A stretch of 37,541 nucleotides of DNA. Source: an uncultured Geobacteraceae bacterium (GTDB taxonomy: Bacteria > Desulfobacterota > Desulfuromonadia > Geobacterales > Pseudopelobacteraceae). Below, piece by piece: positions 22,833-32,700 of this stretch. How positions within the stretch are numbered: the stretch's first letter is position 1; the number at the start of each line of letters is the position of its first letter. The stretch spans positions 1-37,541 of the forward strand of contig CAIMXI010000432.1 in the NCBI GenBank assembly GCA_903845365.1, read 5' to 3'. Below the pieces are notes generated by a model. That model saw nothing but the letters and a program-made list of their open reading frames with translations, was not told the origin of the DNA and did not search any database. Both the position numbers and the translations under genes were made by a program.

Positions 22833-25082
22833 ATGAGTAAGAAAATGGACGCACTCGAATATCACTCAATGGGGCGCAAAGGAAAGATTGAAGTTATATC
22901 CACCAAGCCATGTCAGACCGCAGCAGATCTGTCGCTGGCCTATTCGCCCGGCGTTGCCGAGCCATGTCTGGCGATACAGAAAAACCCTGAAGATGCCTAC
23001 AAATACACAGCCAAAGGGAACCTTGTTGCTGTTGTTTCCAACGGTACTGCCGTATTAGGACTAGGCAACCTCGGTGCCCTTGCCGGTAAACCGGTCATGG
23101 AGGGGAAAGGGATCCTCTTCAAGCGCTTTGCCGACATTGATGTTTTTGACATCGAACTTGACACCGAAGATCCAGATGAAATCATCAAAGCGTGCCAACT
23201 GCTTGAGCCGACCTTCGGTGGCATCAACCTTGAAGACATCAAGGCGCCAGAGTGCTTCTACATTGAAGAAACGCTCAAAAAAACCATGAGCATCCCGGTC
23301 TTTCACGATGACCAGCACGGTACCGCCATCATCTCTTCCGCTGCTCTTATCAACGCTCTGTACCTGGTCAACAAAAAGATCGAAGACATCCGTATCGTCG
23401 TTAACGGCGCCGGCGCCTCCGCCAACTCCTGCGCCAAACTCGCCATCTCACTCGGAGTAAAGCCGAACAACATGATCATGTGCGACACCAAAGGGGTAAT
23501 CTACAAAGGGAGAGTTGAGGGGATGAACCCTTACAAGGAACTCTTCGCTGCTGACACCCATTTCCGCACCCTGGAAGAAGCGGCTAACGGCGCAGATGTC
23601 CTCTTCGGTCTCTCCGTCAAAGGCGCCTTCACGAAAGAGATGATTGCGAGCATGGCTCCCAACCCGGTCATCTTTGCCATGGCCAATCCTGATCCTGAAA
23701 TCACCCCGGAAGATGCCCACTCTGTCAGGAATGACGTCATTATGGCCACAGGTCGCTCAGACTACCCGAACCAGGTCAACAACGTCCTCGGCTTCCCATT
23801 CATCTTCCGTGGCGCCCTCGACTGCCGCGCCACCTGTATAAACGAAGAGATGAAGCTCGCCGCCGTCAAAGCCCTGGCACAACTGGCTCGAGAAGAGGTA
23901 CCCGATTCAGTCAGCAAAGCCTACGGCAACGTTAAGTTCGCCTTTGGCCGCGACTATATTATTCCCAAGCCGTTTGACTCGCGTGTTCTGCTTCACGTCG
24001 CCCCGGCCATCGCCCGTGCCGCCATGGAAACCGGCGTGGCTCGTCAGCCGATTGAAGATATGGCCAAATACATCGAACACCTGGAATCTACACAGGGTAA
24101 ATCAAAAGAGATCATGCGAATGATCATAAACAAAGCAAAAAGTGATCCGAAAAAAGTCGTCTTCCCTGAAGGTGAACATGAAAAGACTCTCAGAGCGGCA
24201 CAAATACTGGTAGAAGAAGGCATCGCTAAGCCGATTCTGATCGGTGACAAAAAGAAAATTGAACAGAAAATGGCGGAGCTTAATATCGAGATCGACTTGC
24301 CGATCATCGATCCCGCCGAATCGGAGCTGACTGAAAAATATGTCGAGGAGCTCTACCTTCTCCGTCAGCGCAAAGGGTTGACCCTCTCCGAATCCCAGCG
24401 CCTCCTGCGCCGCAAATCACGCACCCACTTTGGTGCCATGATGGTTCACATGGGTGACGCCGATGCTCTGCTTGGTGGCATCGATACCCATTATCCGGAG
24501 ACCATCCGTCCCGCCCTGGAAGTCGTCGGCAAACAAAAAGGGCTCTCCAGCGTCCATGGCCTCTACATGATGGTTTTCAAAAACGACGTCTACTTCCTGG
24601 CCGATACCACCGTAACCATCGATCCGACCGCCGAAGAACTTGCCGAGACCGCCATCCTCGCTGCGGAGAAAGTCCGCATGCTCGACATAGAGCCACGGGT
24701 TGCCATGCTCTCCTTCTCCAACTTCGGCTCCGTTAATCACCCGCAGTGTAAAAAAGTCAAACGCGCTGGCGAGATCGTCAAAGAGCGCGCACCAGACCTG
24801 ATAGTAGAGGGCGAAATGCAGGCCGACACCGCTGTCACCCCTGAACTGCTTGAAGGTTTCACCTTCTCGAAACTCAAGACAAAAGCCAACATCCTGATCT
24901 TCCCCGATCTGAGCTCCGGTAACATCTGCTACAAGTTGCTCCACCATCTGGGTGGTGCCGAAGCAATCGGCCCGATCCTGATGGGCATGAACAAACCGGT
25001 GCATGTTCTGCAGCGAGGCGATAGTGTTGATGATATCGTCAAGATGGCGGCAATTGCCGTGGTAGATGTACAGAATATTTAG
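22833..25082 (+). CDS. maeB: NADP-type malic enzyme fused to a phosphotransacetylase-like domain
   Basis: Oxidative decarboxylation of malate to pyruvate, with a C-terminal domain related to phosphate acetyltransferase that is usually regulatory in this family. The 749 residues split into a malic enzyme domain (about 1-425) and a PTA-like domain (about 430-749). The first shows [24 protein letters not shown] and the Rossmann-type [16 protein letters not shown]. The second starts [32 protein letters not shown] and contains the [14 protein letters not shown] block. AAAAGGAG lies upstream of the ATG. It shares a transcription direction with sucCD and links the TCA cycle to pyruvate. Length and domain order match MaeB. 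Whether the PTA part is catalytic cannot be told from sequence alone. Confidence 0.96.
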   Translation: MSKKMDALEYHSMGRKGKIEVISTKPCQTAADLSLAYSPGVAEPCLAIQKNPEDAYKYTAKGNLVAVVSNGTAVLGLGNLGALAGKPVMEGKGILFKRFADIDVFDIELDTEDPDEIIKACQLLEPTFGGINLEDIKAPECFYIEETLKKTMSIPVFHDDQHGTAIISSAALINALYLVNKKIEDIRIVVNGAGASANSCAKLAISLGVKPNNMIMCDTKGVIYKGRVEGMNPYKELFAADTHFRTLEEAANGADVLFGLSVKGAFTKEMIASMAPNPVIFAMANPDPEITPEDAHSVRNDVIMATGRSDYPNQVNNVLGFPFIFRGALDCRATCINEEMKLAAVKALAQLAREEVPDSVSKAYGNVKFAFGRDYIIPKPFDSRVLLHVAPAIARAAMETGVARQPIEDMAKYIEHLESTQGKSKEIMRMIINKAKSDPKKVVFPEGEHEKTLRAAQILVEEGIAKPILIGDKKKIEQKMAELNIEIDLPIIDPAESELTEKYVEELYLLRQRKGLTLSESQRLLRRKSRTHFGAMMVHMGDADALLGGIDTHYPETIRPALEVVGKQKGLSSVHGLYMMVFKNDVYFLADTTVTIDPTAEELAETAILAAEKVRMLDIEPRVAMLSFSNFGSVNHPQCKKVKRAGEIVKERAPDLIVEGEMQADTAVTPELLEGFTFSKLKTKANILIFPDLSSGNICYKLLHHLGGAEAIGPILMGMNKPVHVLQRGDSVDDIVKMAAIAVVDVQNI

Positions 25083-25104
25083 AATCAATCATGCCGGACA
25101 ATAC

Positions 25105-25139
25105 GTAAAGTGGGGATGTCAAAAGCATCCCCACTTTAC
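25105..25139. terminator. Bidirectional intrinsic terminator (maeB / ATPase gene)
   Basis: A perfect 14-bp inverted repeat (25105-25118 and 25126-25139) with a seven-base loop sits between the convergent stops of maeB and the ATPase gene. The GGGGATG core makes it very stable, and the right-hand edge abuts the ATPase stop codon. Confidence 0.85.
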
Positions 25140-26735
25140 TCACATACCCCACAAAAAAACTTTCCTGCCATCCACCGTTTTCTCCAGCTCCCAGATTCTG
25201 TCATCCCACACCTTTTCACCATCGCGGTCAAAAATAAGAAGGTGCGCCTCGTCCGCGCCGCAGGTGGCGGCGTAGGATGCGGTTTGTACCACACCACTGG
25301 CGATGGTGGCTTCCAGTCCTTTGCGCTGGATCTTCAACTCCAGCACAATCCGCTGCATCGATCCGCGAAAAAGCAAAACAGGGTCAAGAGGCCATTCGAG
25401 ATAAAGATCCATTCGCTTCATGCCAAGGCCGTATTCGCGGGTAATGCGACCACCACCATTGATAATCCGCTGCAAAAAAGCCTGTAACAACAGTTGCGGC
25501 CCCGCCTCCTTGTACTGGAATTTTTCGATCCAGGCATCGGCATTCTCTCTGAAAAACTGCTGAAACGCCCGCAACAGTTTCGGCATGTCAAGACGGTTAT
25601 CGGCGGTGGTGTACCAGGGGAGGTCGTGGACTATGCTTTTCTGGGTCGCCCAGGTCAGTTCGCGCGGAATGACTTCCTGATAAATCGCGTTGCTGATGCG
25701 TATCTGCTTGTCAAGAGTTATCAGCCCCATGTCCTGAACGTATTGCAGATCATCGAGCGGAGTGTTTATCGCGTCCCCTTCACCAGCCAGAACTTCGGAG
25801 ATAACACGGTGAACACGAGGTTCCTGAAGTTTATCGGTTAGCTGTTCCAGGTGGGTGGCCCGGCTCAGTATTAGACGTTCGCGCGCCTCCCTGTACAACT
25901 CTACATCGATGGTGCGTGTACGATCTTTGCCGGCTTCCATATAAAAACATGCTTCCTGTCCCAGAGCATTGACCAGCCAGGGTTGACCTGCGGTATCTTT
26001 CCAGAGCAGCTCGAATACTTCCTCGTCAAAGCGTTGCCCGGTTTCAGTCGTGTGCTGTTCAAAAAGTTTGCGACAGTCGGCCTGGCTGAAATTACCCAGA
26101 CGCAGAGATTTTGCCTTGACATTGAAGGCGGAGCCGCCGGTTATGATCTCGCCGCCACCGGTGTGGATACGATAGTCTCTAACGTCACGAACACCGCAGA
26201 GAATAACGGATGTTGGGAAATTGTCGGGGCGGTCATTGTAGCCGGAGCGGAGCTGGCGCAGCACCGATATGAGAGTATCACCCACCAGAGCGTCGATCTC
26301 GTCGAGAAAAAGTACGGTGGGTCTGGCAGGGTCATTTTGCGTCCATCTACGGAGAAGTTCCAGAAGAGCCGCATTGTGGCCGTTCTCATTGAAAATTCCA
26401 AGCCAGGCATCCGCAGTTGTCGCGTCGCGAAGATGCATGCGAAGCGAGGAGGCGACGCTGCTGCAGACCGTCCGTATTCCCTGTGACACATCGTTTCTTG
26501 CCGTCTGAGCTGTTTCAATGTTGGCGTAAATGGCTCGATAGCGCCCCTGTGTGTTAAGATACTTCATCAATGAGATGAGGCAGGTGGTTTTACCGGTCTG
26601 GCGGGGGGCATGCAGGACAAAATATCTTTTCGCCTCTATCAGCGATAATATTTCAGCAAGATTTATTCGGGTCAGAGGATCAACACGATAATGATCGCCC
26701 GCAACGCTTGGTCCTGCCGTATTGAATTGTAGCAT
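25140..26735 (-). CDS. AAA-type ATPase with C-terminal PD-(D/E)XK nuclease-like domain
   Basis: A 531-residue protein of unknown biological role. The N-terminal part resembles the AAA-like ATPases often seen in accessory regions. The P-loop APRQTGKTT is at 43-51 and Walker B VLFLDEID at 141-148, followed by a typical winged-helix-like middle region. The C-terminal 100 residues look like a PD-(D/E)XK nuclease fold: Asp443 in MKRMDLYLEW, then Glu466-Leu-Lys468 in RIVLELKIQRKG, then a Gln484-containing helix. No transposase, toxin or restriction partner is adjacent, so it is an orphan. A GTG start five codons upstream is possible, but the ATG at 26735 has GGTGGAG nine bases upstream. It is convergent with maeB. 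A defence or DNA-processing role is only a guess. Confidence 0.8.
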   Translation of the reverse strand: MLQFNTAGPSVAGDHYRVDPLTRINLAEILSLIEAKRYFVLHAPRQTGKTTCLISLMKYLNTQGRYRAIYANIETAQTARNDVSQGIRTVCSSVASSLRMHLRDATTADAWLGIFNENGHNAALLELLRRWTQNDPARPTVLFLDEIDALVGDTLISVLRQLRSGYNDRPDNFPTSVILCGVRDVRDYRIHTGGGEIITGGSAFNVKAKSLRLGNFSQADCRKLFEQHTTETGQRFDEEVFELLWKDTAGQPWLVNALGQEACFYMEAGKDRTRTIDVELYREARERLILSRATHLEQLTDKLQEPRVHRVISEVLAGEGDAINTPLDDLQYVQDMGLITLDKQIRISNAIYQEVIPRELTWATQKSIVHDLPWYTTADNRLDMPKLLRAFQQFFRENADAWIEKFQYKEAGPQLLLQAFLQRIINGGGRITREYGLGMKRMDLYLEWPLDPVLLFRGSMQRIVLELKIQRKGLEATIASGVVQTASYAATCGADEAHLLIFDRDGEKVWDDRIWELEKTVDGRKVFLWGM

Positions 26736-26977
26736 TTTTATTTTCTCCACCGTTCACGTAACCTTGCCTGTTCTCGAAGGAATTTGCTTTTTTTAGAGAG
26801 GTAGAAAGTACACCCGCCACAAGGTACTGTCAATGCAATTTGACACGATTTGAGAGGGTTCAGGTTGATCAAATAGCTGGATTCATGGCAAGCCGAATGG
26901 TATACGTACACTTTCCGTTGATCCTAAAGAAACAGTTTCACTCAACGACGCAACGTAACTTTAAAGTGGAGATGTAA

Positions 26978-27994
26978 ATGTTAAACTGGATTTTACTGCT
27001 GATAGCTCTCGGGATCATACTTCTGGGAGCAACTGTTTTTACCAACGGCCTCGAATGGTTCGGCAAGAAGATGAAGCTTTCGGACGGGGCGGTTGGAAGT
27101 ATCTTTGCGGCGGTCGGCACTGCCCTCCCCGAAACCTTGGTGCCGATTGTGGCCATCATGTTCGGCACGCCGGAAGCCGGTCATAAAATAGGCGTGGGAG
27201 CCATCATCGGAGCCCCGTTCATGCTCGGCACACTGGCTCTCTTCATCAGCGGCCTGGCGGTGATATTGAACCGGAAAAAACGAGATGATTACCCGATCAT
27301 GCGGGTTGATACGACCGTCATGCGCCGAGACATGGAATATTTCCTGATTCTCTACACCATAGCTATCGCCGCTTCATTTCTGGGTGGCCATCCGGTTATC
27401 AAGACGTTCATCGCCATGTCGCTTATATTGGCCTACGGCGCCTATGTACTGAAGACTCTCAAAGGGGGGGGCGAACCGGAAGCGCACGAAATTGAGGAGT
27501 CGGAAATCGATCCCTGCTACTTCGCCCCCAAATCCCATGACCCGAAGATGTTTATCATCGCTTCTCAGGTTTTCAGCGCACTGCTGCTGATCGTGTGGGG
27601 GTCGTACATCTTCGTGGAGAAGGTGCAGATAATTTCGCTGCAGATGGGGTTATCACCGTTCATTCTGGCTATGATAATCGCCCCTATTGCAACCGAGCTG
27701 CCGGAGAAATTCAACAGTGTGATCTGGATCGGTAAAGGCAAGGATACCCTGGCGATCGGCAATATCACCGGCGCCATGGTCTTTCAGGGCTCGATCATCA
27801 CCGCAATCGGCATCATGATGACCGAATGGCAGCTTAATACGGCCGCCCTGCTGACTGTAGCGTTGACGTTTGCCTCTGTTGGGTTGGCGTACCTGCAGAT
27901 TCGGATTAAAAACCGTCTTACCCCAGGGACATTACTGGCGGGAGGGGTTTTTTACGCCGCGTTTCTGGTATTGATTTTTACCGGTAAAATTTGA
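26978..27994 (+). CDS. CaCA-family sodium/calcium exchanger-like membrane protein
   Basis: An integral membrane cation antiporter of the Ca2+/cation antiporter superfamily. The 338 residues form two homologous halves joined by a hydrophilic loop (about 160-190) rich in acidic residues. The alpha-1 repeat, GSIFAAVGTALPETLVPIVAI (about 40-60), carries Glu52. The alpha-2 repeat, IIAPIATELPEKFNSVIW (about 233-250), carries Glu240. These acidic residues bind the cation in the family. About ten membrane helices can be counted. GTGGAG lies seven bases before the ATG. The 242-bp spacer to the divergent ATPase gene shows no clear promoter by eye. The transported ion (Ca2+ or another) is not determined by the sequence. 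Confidence 0.85.
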   Translation: MLNWILLLIALGIILLGATVFTNGLEWFGKKMKLSDGAVGSIFAAVGTALPETLVPIVAIMFGTPEAGHKIGVGAIIGAPFMLGTLALFISGLAVILNRKKRDDYPIMRVDTTVMRRDMEYFLILYTIAIAASFLGGHPVIKTFIAMSLILAYGAYVLKTLKGGGEPEAHEIEESEIDPCYFAPKSHDPKMFIIASQVFSALLLIVWGSYIFVEKVQIISLQMGLSPFILAMIIAPIATELPEKFNSVIWIGKGKDTLAIGNITGAMVFQGSIITAIGIMMTEWQLNTAALLTVALTFASVGLAYLQIRIKNRLTPGTLLAGGVFYAAFLVLIFTGKI

Positions 27995-28023
27995 GTGTCA
28001 GAAACGACGGTACCCGCATGACG

Positions 28024-29328
28024 TCAGTTCAATCTTCCTCTCTGCGTACCGCGCTTCTCGAATATCCGCAGGATGACAAATGTCACCCAGGCCACAATCA
28101 CCAGGCCGACAGTAAAGATAGTATATGACAAGGGCCACGGGATGTCCTTGGTCATCATCGAAAACTCGGACATGCCACCGATGCCGGCAATCACGTTGAG
28201 CGGCATGAAAATGACGCTGAGCACCGTCAGGCGGTAGATAACCCGGTTCTGGTTGATATTGATGAAACCGACCGTGGCATCCATCAGGAAGTTGATCTTG
28301 TCGAACAAAAAGGCGGTATGTCCATCCAGCGATTCGATATCGCGCAGAATCTGCTGGGCATCTTCAAGCTGATCGGCAGAAAGAAGCTTCCTACGGATCA
28401 GGAAGGTAAGCGCTCTCCTGGTATCAAGCACGTTCCTGCGGATGCGGCCGTTCAAATCCTCTTCTTCGGCGATGCCCGCCAGAATTCTGGCCGCATCCTC
28501 GTCGCTCATGGCTTTGTTGAGTACCTGTTTGCCGACTTTGCCGAGGGAAGAATAAATCTCTTCCAGAGAATCTGCAGAATATTCCACGTCGGCAGCGTAC
28601 AAGTCCAGCAGCATACCCATGCCGTCAGAAACATACCCGGCTTGAATACGAGCGCGCAGTCGCTGTAGACGGAAGACCGGCAACTCTTCCGCGCGCACCG
28701 AAAAGAGGATTTCATGGAACAGGATAAACGCAACAGGAACGTTGCGGGAGTCCCCTTCGCGATCGAGCAGAAAGTCTGAATGCAGGTGAATTTCGTCGTT
28801 TTCTTCCACGTAGAAACGGGCGCTCGATTCAATATCGGTAAGGTCTTCCGGGTCTGGGAGCTCCAGCCCAAAATATTGTCCGATTTTGCGACGATCCGCT
28901 TTGGTCGCCCCGACCAGATCGACCCAGATCGGTTTTATCCCTTCCAGATCTTCAACCGATTCGATGGTGATCTGGGTCAAGCGCCCCTGCGCCAGCTCGA
29001 AGGCGTTCACCACGCATGCGGAGCCAAGGTAGCTGCTGCGACTGGCGAGAGTATCCCTGGTCGCATCCGACACGTCATCAAGGATTGCATCCACTCGATT
29101 TTCATCGATTTGCCCCCAGACAAGAAAAAGATCCTCTGGGGAAAGACCATCAAGAATCTCAGCGATTTCGGAGGATTCAAGCCTGGCAAACAGCAGGCGC
29201 AGCTCGACAAGATGCTGCTTCTGCACCATGTTTTCCACCAGATCGTGGCGCGGCATTGCCTGCCTGTTAACCATCTCCTCAACAAGCCTATGTTTTGACA
29301 ACAAATCCTGAACGGTTTTTAGTGGCAT
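28024..29328 (-). CDS. CorA-family divalent cation transporter with MgtE-like N-terminal domain
   Basis: A 434-residue predicted Mg2+/Co2+-type transporter. Residues about 20-95 (HLVELRLLFARLESSEIAEILDGLSPEDL and on) resemble the superhelical N domain of MgtE channels. The middle is a CorA-like soluble domain (PIWVDLVGATKAD, then the EDLTDIESSARFYVEEND block). The C-terminus has two membrane helices at about 362-381 and 399-421, preceded by the long CorA stalk helix. The CorA signature Gly-Met-Asn is replaced by Gly-Met-Ser (GIGGMSEF, residues 385-387). The ATG at 29328 was preferred to a TTG seven codons upstream. It converges on the exchanger gene with only 29 bp between stops and no terminator visible. 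Confidence 0.85.
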   Translation of the reverse strand: MPLKTVQDLLSKHRLVEEMVNRQAMPRHDLVENMVQKQHLVELRLLFARLESSEIAEILDGLSPEDLFLVWGQIDENRVDAILDDVSDATRDTLASRSSYLGSACVVNAFELAQGRLTQITIESVEDLEGIKPIWVDLVGATKADRRKIGQYFGLELPDPEDLTDIESSARFYVEENDEIHLHSDFLLDREGDSRNVPVAFILFHEILFSVRAEELPVFRLQRLRARIQAGYVSDGMGMLLDLYAADVEYSADSLEEIYSSLGKVGKQVLNKAMSDEDAARILAGIAEEEDLNGRIRRNVLDTRRALTFLIRRKLLSADQLEDAQQILRDIESLDGHTAFLFDKINFLMDATVGFININQNRVIYRLTVLSVIFMPLNVIAGIGGMSEFSMMTKDIPWPLSYTIFTVGLVIVAWVTFVILRIFEKRGTQRGRLN

Positions 29329-29703
29329 GACAGCACATCCCTTGCACAAAAACTCTCGTGAAGCAATTGATCAGCTACACGCTGAATGAATACCTGAGAT
29401 ATCAGAGAAAAACAAGTCTGCAGTCATCAGGGGGCAGGTTAAACTTAGATTAAGCTTCCAGATTTCTGTTGATTGGGGGGGACAATTATTTTTTTTGGAG
29501 TATGCAGCTCATATATTGACGCGGCCGTAACAATGTGAGATTGTGCATTTTTGCATAACTTCAAAATCATCCCTCATCCGCCCTATCGGGCACCTTCTCA
29601 CTAAAGGAGAAGGGACAAGACAGGGTTTTGGTATCGCCACAATCAGCTAACTGGACAACACTTTAAATAGTCGTAATAACTCACTGTCAGAGGATACTTC
29701 TTT
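29329..29703. other. Intergenic region upstream of the giant receiver/kinase gene
   Basis: A 375-bp spacer between divergent genes. It contains a G-run and T-run (29474-29496), a dispersed-repeat-like hairpin element (29571-29615) and a possible but weak promoter, TTGACG at 29516-29521 with a poor -10. No protein-coding frame is convincing. Confidence 0.5.
29571..29615. repeat. REP-like intergenic hairpin element
   Basis: The sequence CCCTCATCCG-CCC...GGGCACCTTCTC...GAGAAGGG forms two small stems (GCCC/GGGC at 29580-29591 and CCTTCTC/GAGAAGG at 29593-29613). It resembles dispersed intergenic repeats of the CCCTCATCC...GAGAAGGG type found in many proteobacterial genomes. Only one copy is seen in this window. 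Confidence 0.55.
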
Positions 29704-32700
29704 ATGGGAAAATCAGATCAGGGCATGGACACGCTTCATCCGCACATACTGGTTGTCGATGACGAATTGGATATGTGTTGCATGATGGCGAACTATCTAA
29801 AGAGGAGCGGTTATAAAGTGGACATGGCCTGTAATGCGGCTGATGCCTACAGTATGGTTGAAGACGGGCAGTATCAAGCCGTCGTGAGCGATATAAAAAT
29901 GCCGGGTGAAGACGGCATTTCGCTCCTCACCCGTATCCTAAAAAACTGGCCGGAGACTCCGGTCGTCCTGATGGCCGACCAGAACGATAGCCAGTTGATG
30001 CAGGCCGCCATAAAGCATGGTGCATTCGATTCCATCCAAAAGCCCCCCGATTTTGTACATCTGGAAAAAATAATTGAACGCGCGGTCAAGTACAGCAGGC
30101 TGCAGCGTCTGGAAAAAAATTACCATGCCGAGATTGAAGAGGCCGTTGTCGAGCGGGCGCTTGAGTCGGAGAGGGCCGCTGCGCGGTTACGGACAGAACT
30201 TGCCGAGCGCAACAGTGCCGAAGAGCGGTTACGGGCTGAATATGCCGAGCGGCAGAAGTTGGAAAGCAGCCAGCAACAGGCTGCGGCAGAGCGTGCATCA
30301 GAATTGCAGAGTGCCATTGAGCAGCTTTCGGCTGAGATTGCCGAGCGCAAGGCTGCTGAAGAGAAACTGATGCAGGAGAGGGCTGCCGCTGAAGCGGTTA
30401 ATGAACAGCTCCAGGCTGAACTGGCTGCCGAGCGGAAACAGGCCGAAGCCGGTGTTGCGCAGCTTCAGGCTGAGATTGCCGAGCGGTTGCAGTTGGAGGA
30501 GAGCCTGCAGCAGAGCTCTTCAGAGCGTGCGTTGCAGTTGCAGGCAACCATTGAGCAGTTGCGGACTGAACTTGTTGAGCGCAAAGAAGTTGAAAAACAA
30601 CTTGAGCAGGTCTGGAATGCCGCCGAGGCTGCCAATGAACAGATGAGGATTAAGCTTGCGGAGCGGAAGCAGGAATCTCAGACGATCACAGAACAGTTGC
30701 AGATTGAATTTGCCGAGCGCCAGGCGGCCGAAGAACGGATGATGCAGGCAGAGATAGCTGCCGAAGCGGCCAACAGGCAGTTACAGGCCGAGATTGGCGA
30801 GCGGCAGCAGTTGGAAACCAGCCTGCAGCAGACAGCAGCAGAACGCATGTCGGAATTGCAAACGGTTGTTGAAAACTTAAAAGCGGAACTTGCCGCCGAG
30901 CGGACTCAAGCAGAAGAGCAACTGAAACAGACTCGTTTAACTGCGGAAGCTGCCATTGAACAGTTGGAGGTGCAGCATGCCGAGCGGAAGCAGGAATGGC
31001 AAAATGTCACCGAACAGTTGCAGGTTGAATTTACCGAGCGCCAATCTGCCGAAGAGAAGTTGAAGCAGGCTGAGACAACTATCGAAGCACTCAACAAGCA
31101 GCTGCAGGCTGAGATAGAGCGGTTGCAGAGTGAACGTGCTGCCGAGCAAAAAGCGGTCGAGGAGCTGTTGGAGCAGACACAAGTGGCCGCTGAAGATGCC
31201 GTTAAGCAGATGGAGGCGAAGAATGCCGAGCTGAAGAGGGAGTGGCAGACCGTTGCCGAACAGTTACAGACCGAATTTACCGAGCGCCAGTTAGCCGAAG
31301 AGAAGCTGGAACTGGCCAGGAAAGCCGCCGAAGCGGCAGATGTAGAGATGCAGGCCAGGCTTGCCGGGCGGCAGCAAGAATTACAGACGGTCTCTGAGCA
31401 GTTGCAGACTGAATTTGCCGAGCGCAAGGCCGCCGAGGAGCGACTGGAGCGGGCCAGGCTGGACGCCGAAACGACCATTGAACATCTGCATGAAGAACTT
31501 GCCGATCACAAACGATCCGAAGAGAGCCTGGAGAAGGCGAGACTCGCCGCTGAAGCTGTCATTGAACAGTTGCGGTCGGGCCTTGATGGTGAACGTAACC
31601 AGCGAAGCCAGGTGGAATTCAGGCTGGAAGCGACCGCTACCGAGCGCAGGCAGGTAGAGAGCAGACTTGCGCAAACCGTTGCAAAACGTACTGAGGAGTT
31701 GGCGAAAGTCAACGAAGAGCTGCAGGCCAAACGTGAGGAGCAGAAACAGACTGAAGAGGTACTGGAAAAGGCGAGAGTTGAGGCCAAAGCAGCCCTTGAA
31801 CAGGTGCATTCTGAGCTTGCCGAGCAGAAGCTGGCGGAGAGTCGACTGGAACAGACAGTTGCAGAACGGACCGAGGAGTTGGCGAATGCCAACGAACAGC
31901 TCCAGGCCGCACGCAAAGAGCAGAAGCAGACTGAAGAAAGATTGGAACAGGCCAGAGTGGAAGCCAAAGCCGCGCTTGACAAGATACAGTCTGAGCTTGC
32001 TGCCGGACGCACTCAACTCGAAATTGCCAACGAGCAGTTGCAGGCTGAGCGTATCGGGCGCAAAGATACCGCCGAGCGGATGGAACAGGCCAAGTTGGCC
32101 GCAGAGGCAGCAGCTAAGGCCGCCGCTGAAAAGTTCCAGGCTGAGCTTGCCAAGCGGAAGAAGGCGGAGGATCGACTTGAGCAGGCGGTTGCAGAACGAA
32201 CCGAAGAGTTGGAAGCCGTAAGCGAACAGCTTCAGGCTAAACGTGACGAGCAAAAACAGACTGAAGAGCGGATGGAAAATGCCCTGTTAGCCGCAGAAGC
32301 CGCCGCTGAAAAGTTCCAGGCTGAGCTTGCTGAGCGGAGGGAGGCGGAGAGCGGTCTTGAGCAGACAGTCGCGGAGCGGACGCAGGAATTGGCCAGTATG
32401 AATGAACGGCTGGAGTCGGAACGTGCTAAGAACAGTGAGGCATTAGAAGAGCTGACTCAGTCCTGGATGGCTGTAGAAGCAACCAATGAACGGCTGCAGG
32501 CCGAACTTGCTGCAGAGCGCGAGGATGCCGAAAAACGGCTGGAAAATGCCCGGTTGGCCGCAGAAGCCGCCGCTGAAAGGTTTGAGGCTCAGCTTGCCGA
32601 GCGGAGAGAAGCAGAAAGTCGCCTTGAGCAGACCGTCTCAGAGCGTACCGAAGAGTTGGCAGTCGTCAACGGACAGTTGCAGGATAAACGTGATGCGCTT

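Noticed and set aside
26890-26925. Possible sigma-54 site (ATGGCAAGCCGAATGGTA) before the exchanger gene
   Set aside because: There is no GC dinucleotide at the -12 position.
29530-29560. Possible sigma-54 promoter (TTGTGCATTTTTGCAT) before the giant gene
   Set aside because: It lacks the essential GG of the -24 element, and the -24/-12 spacing does not fit.
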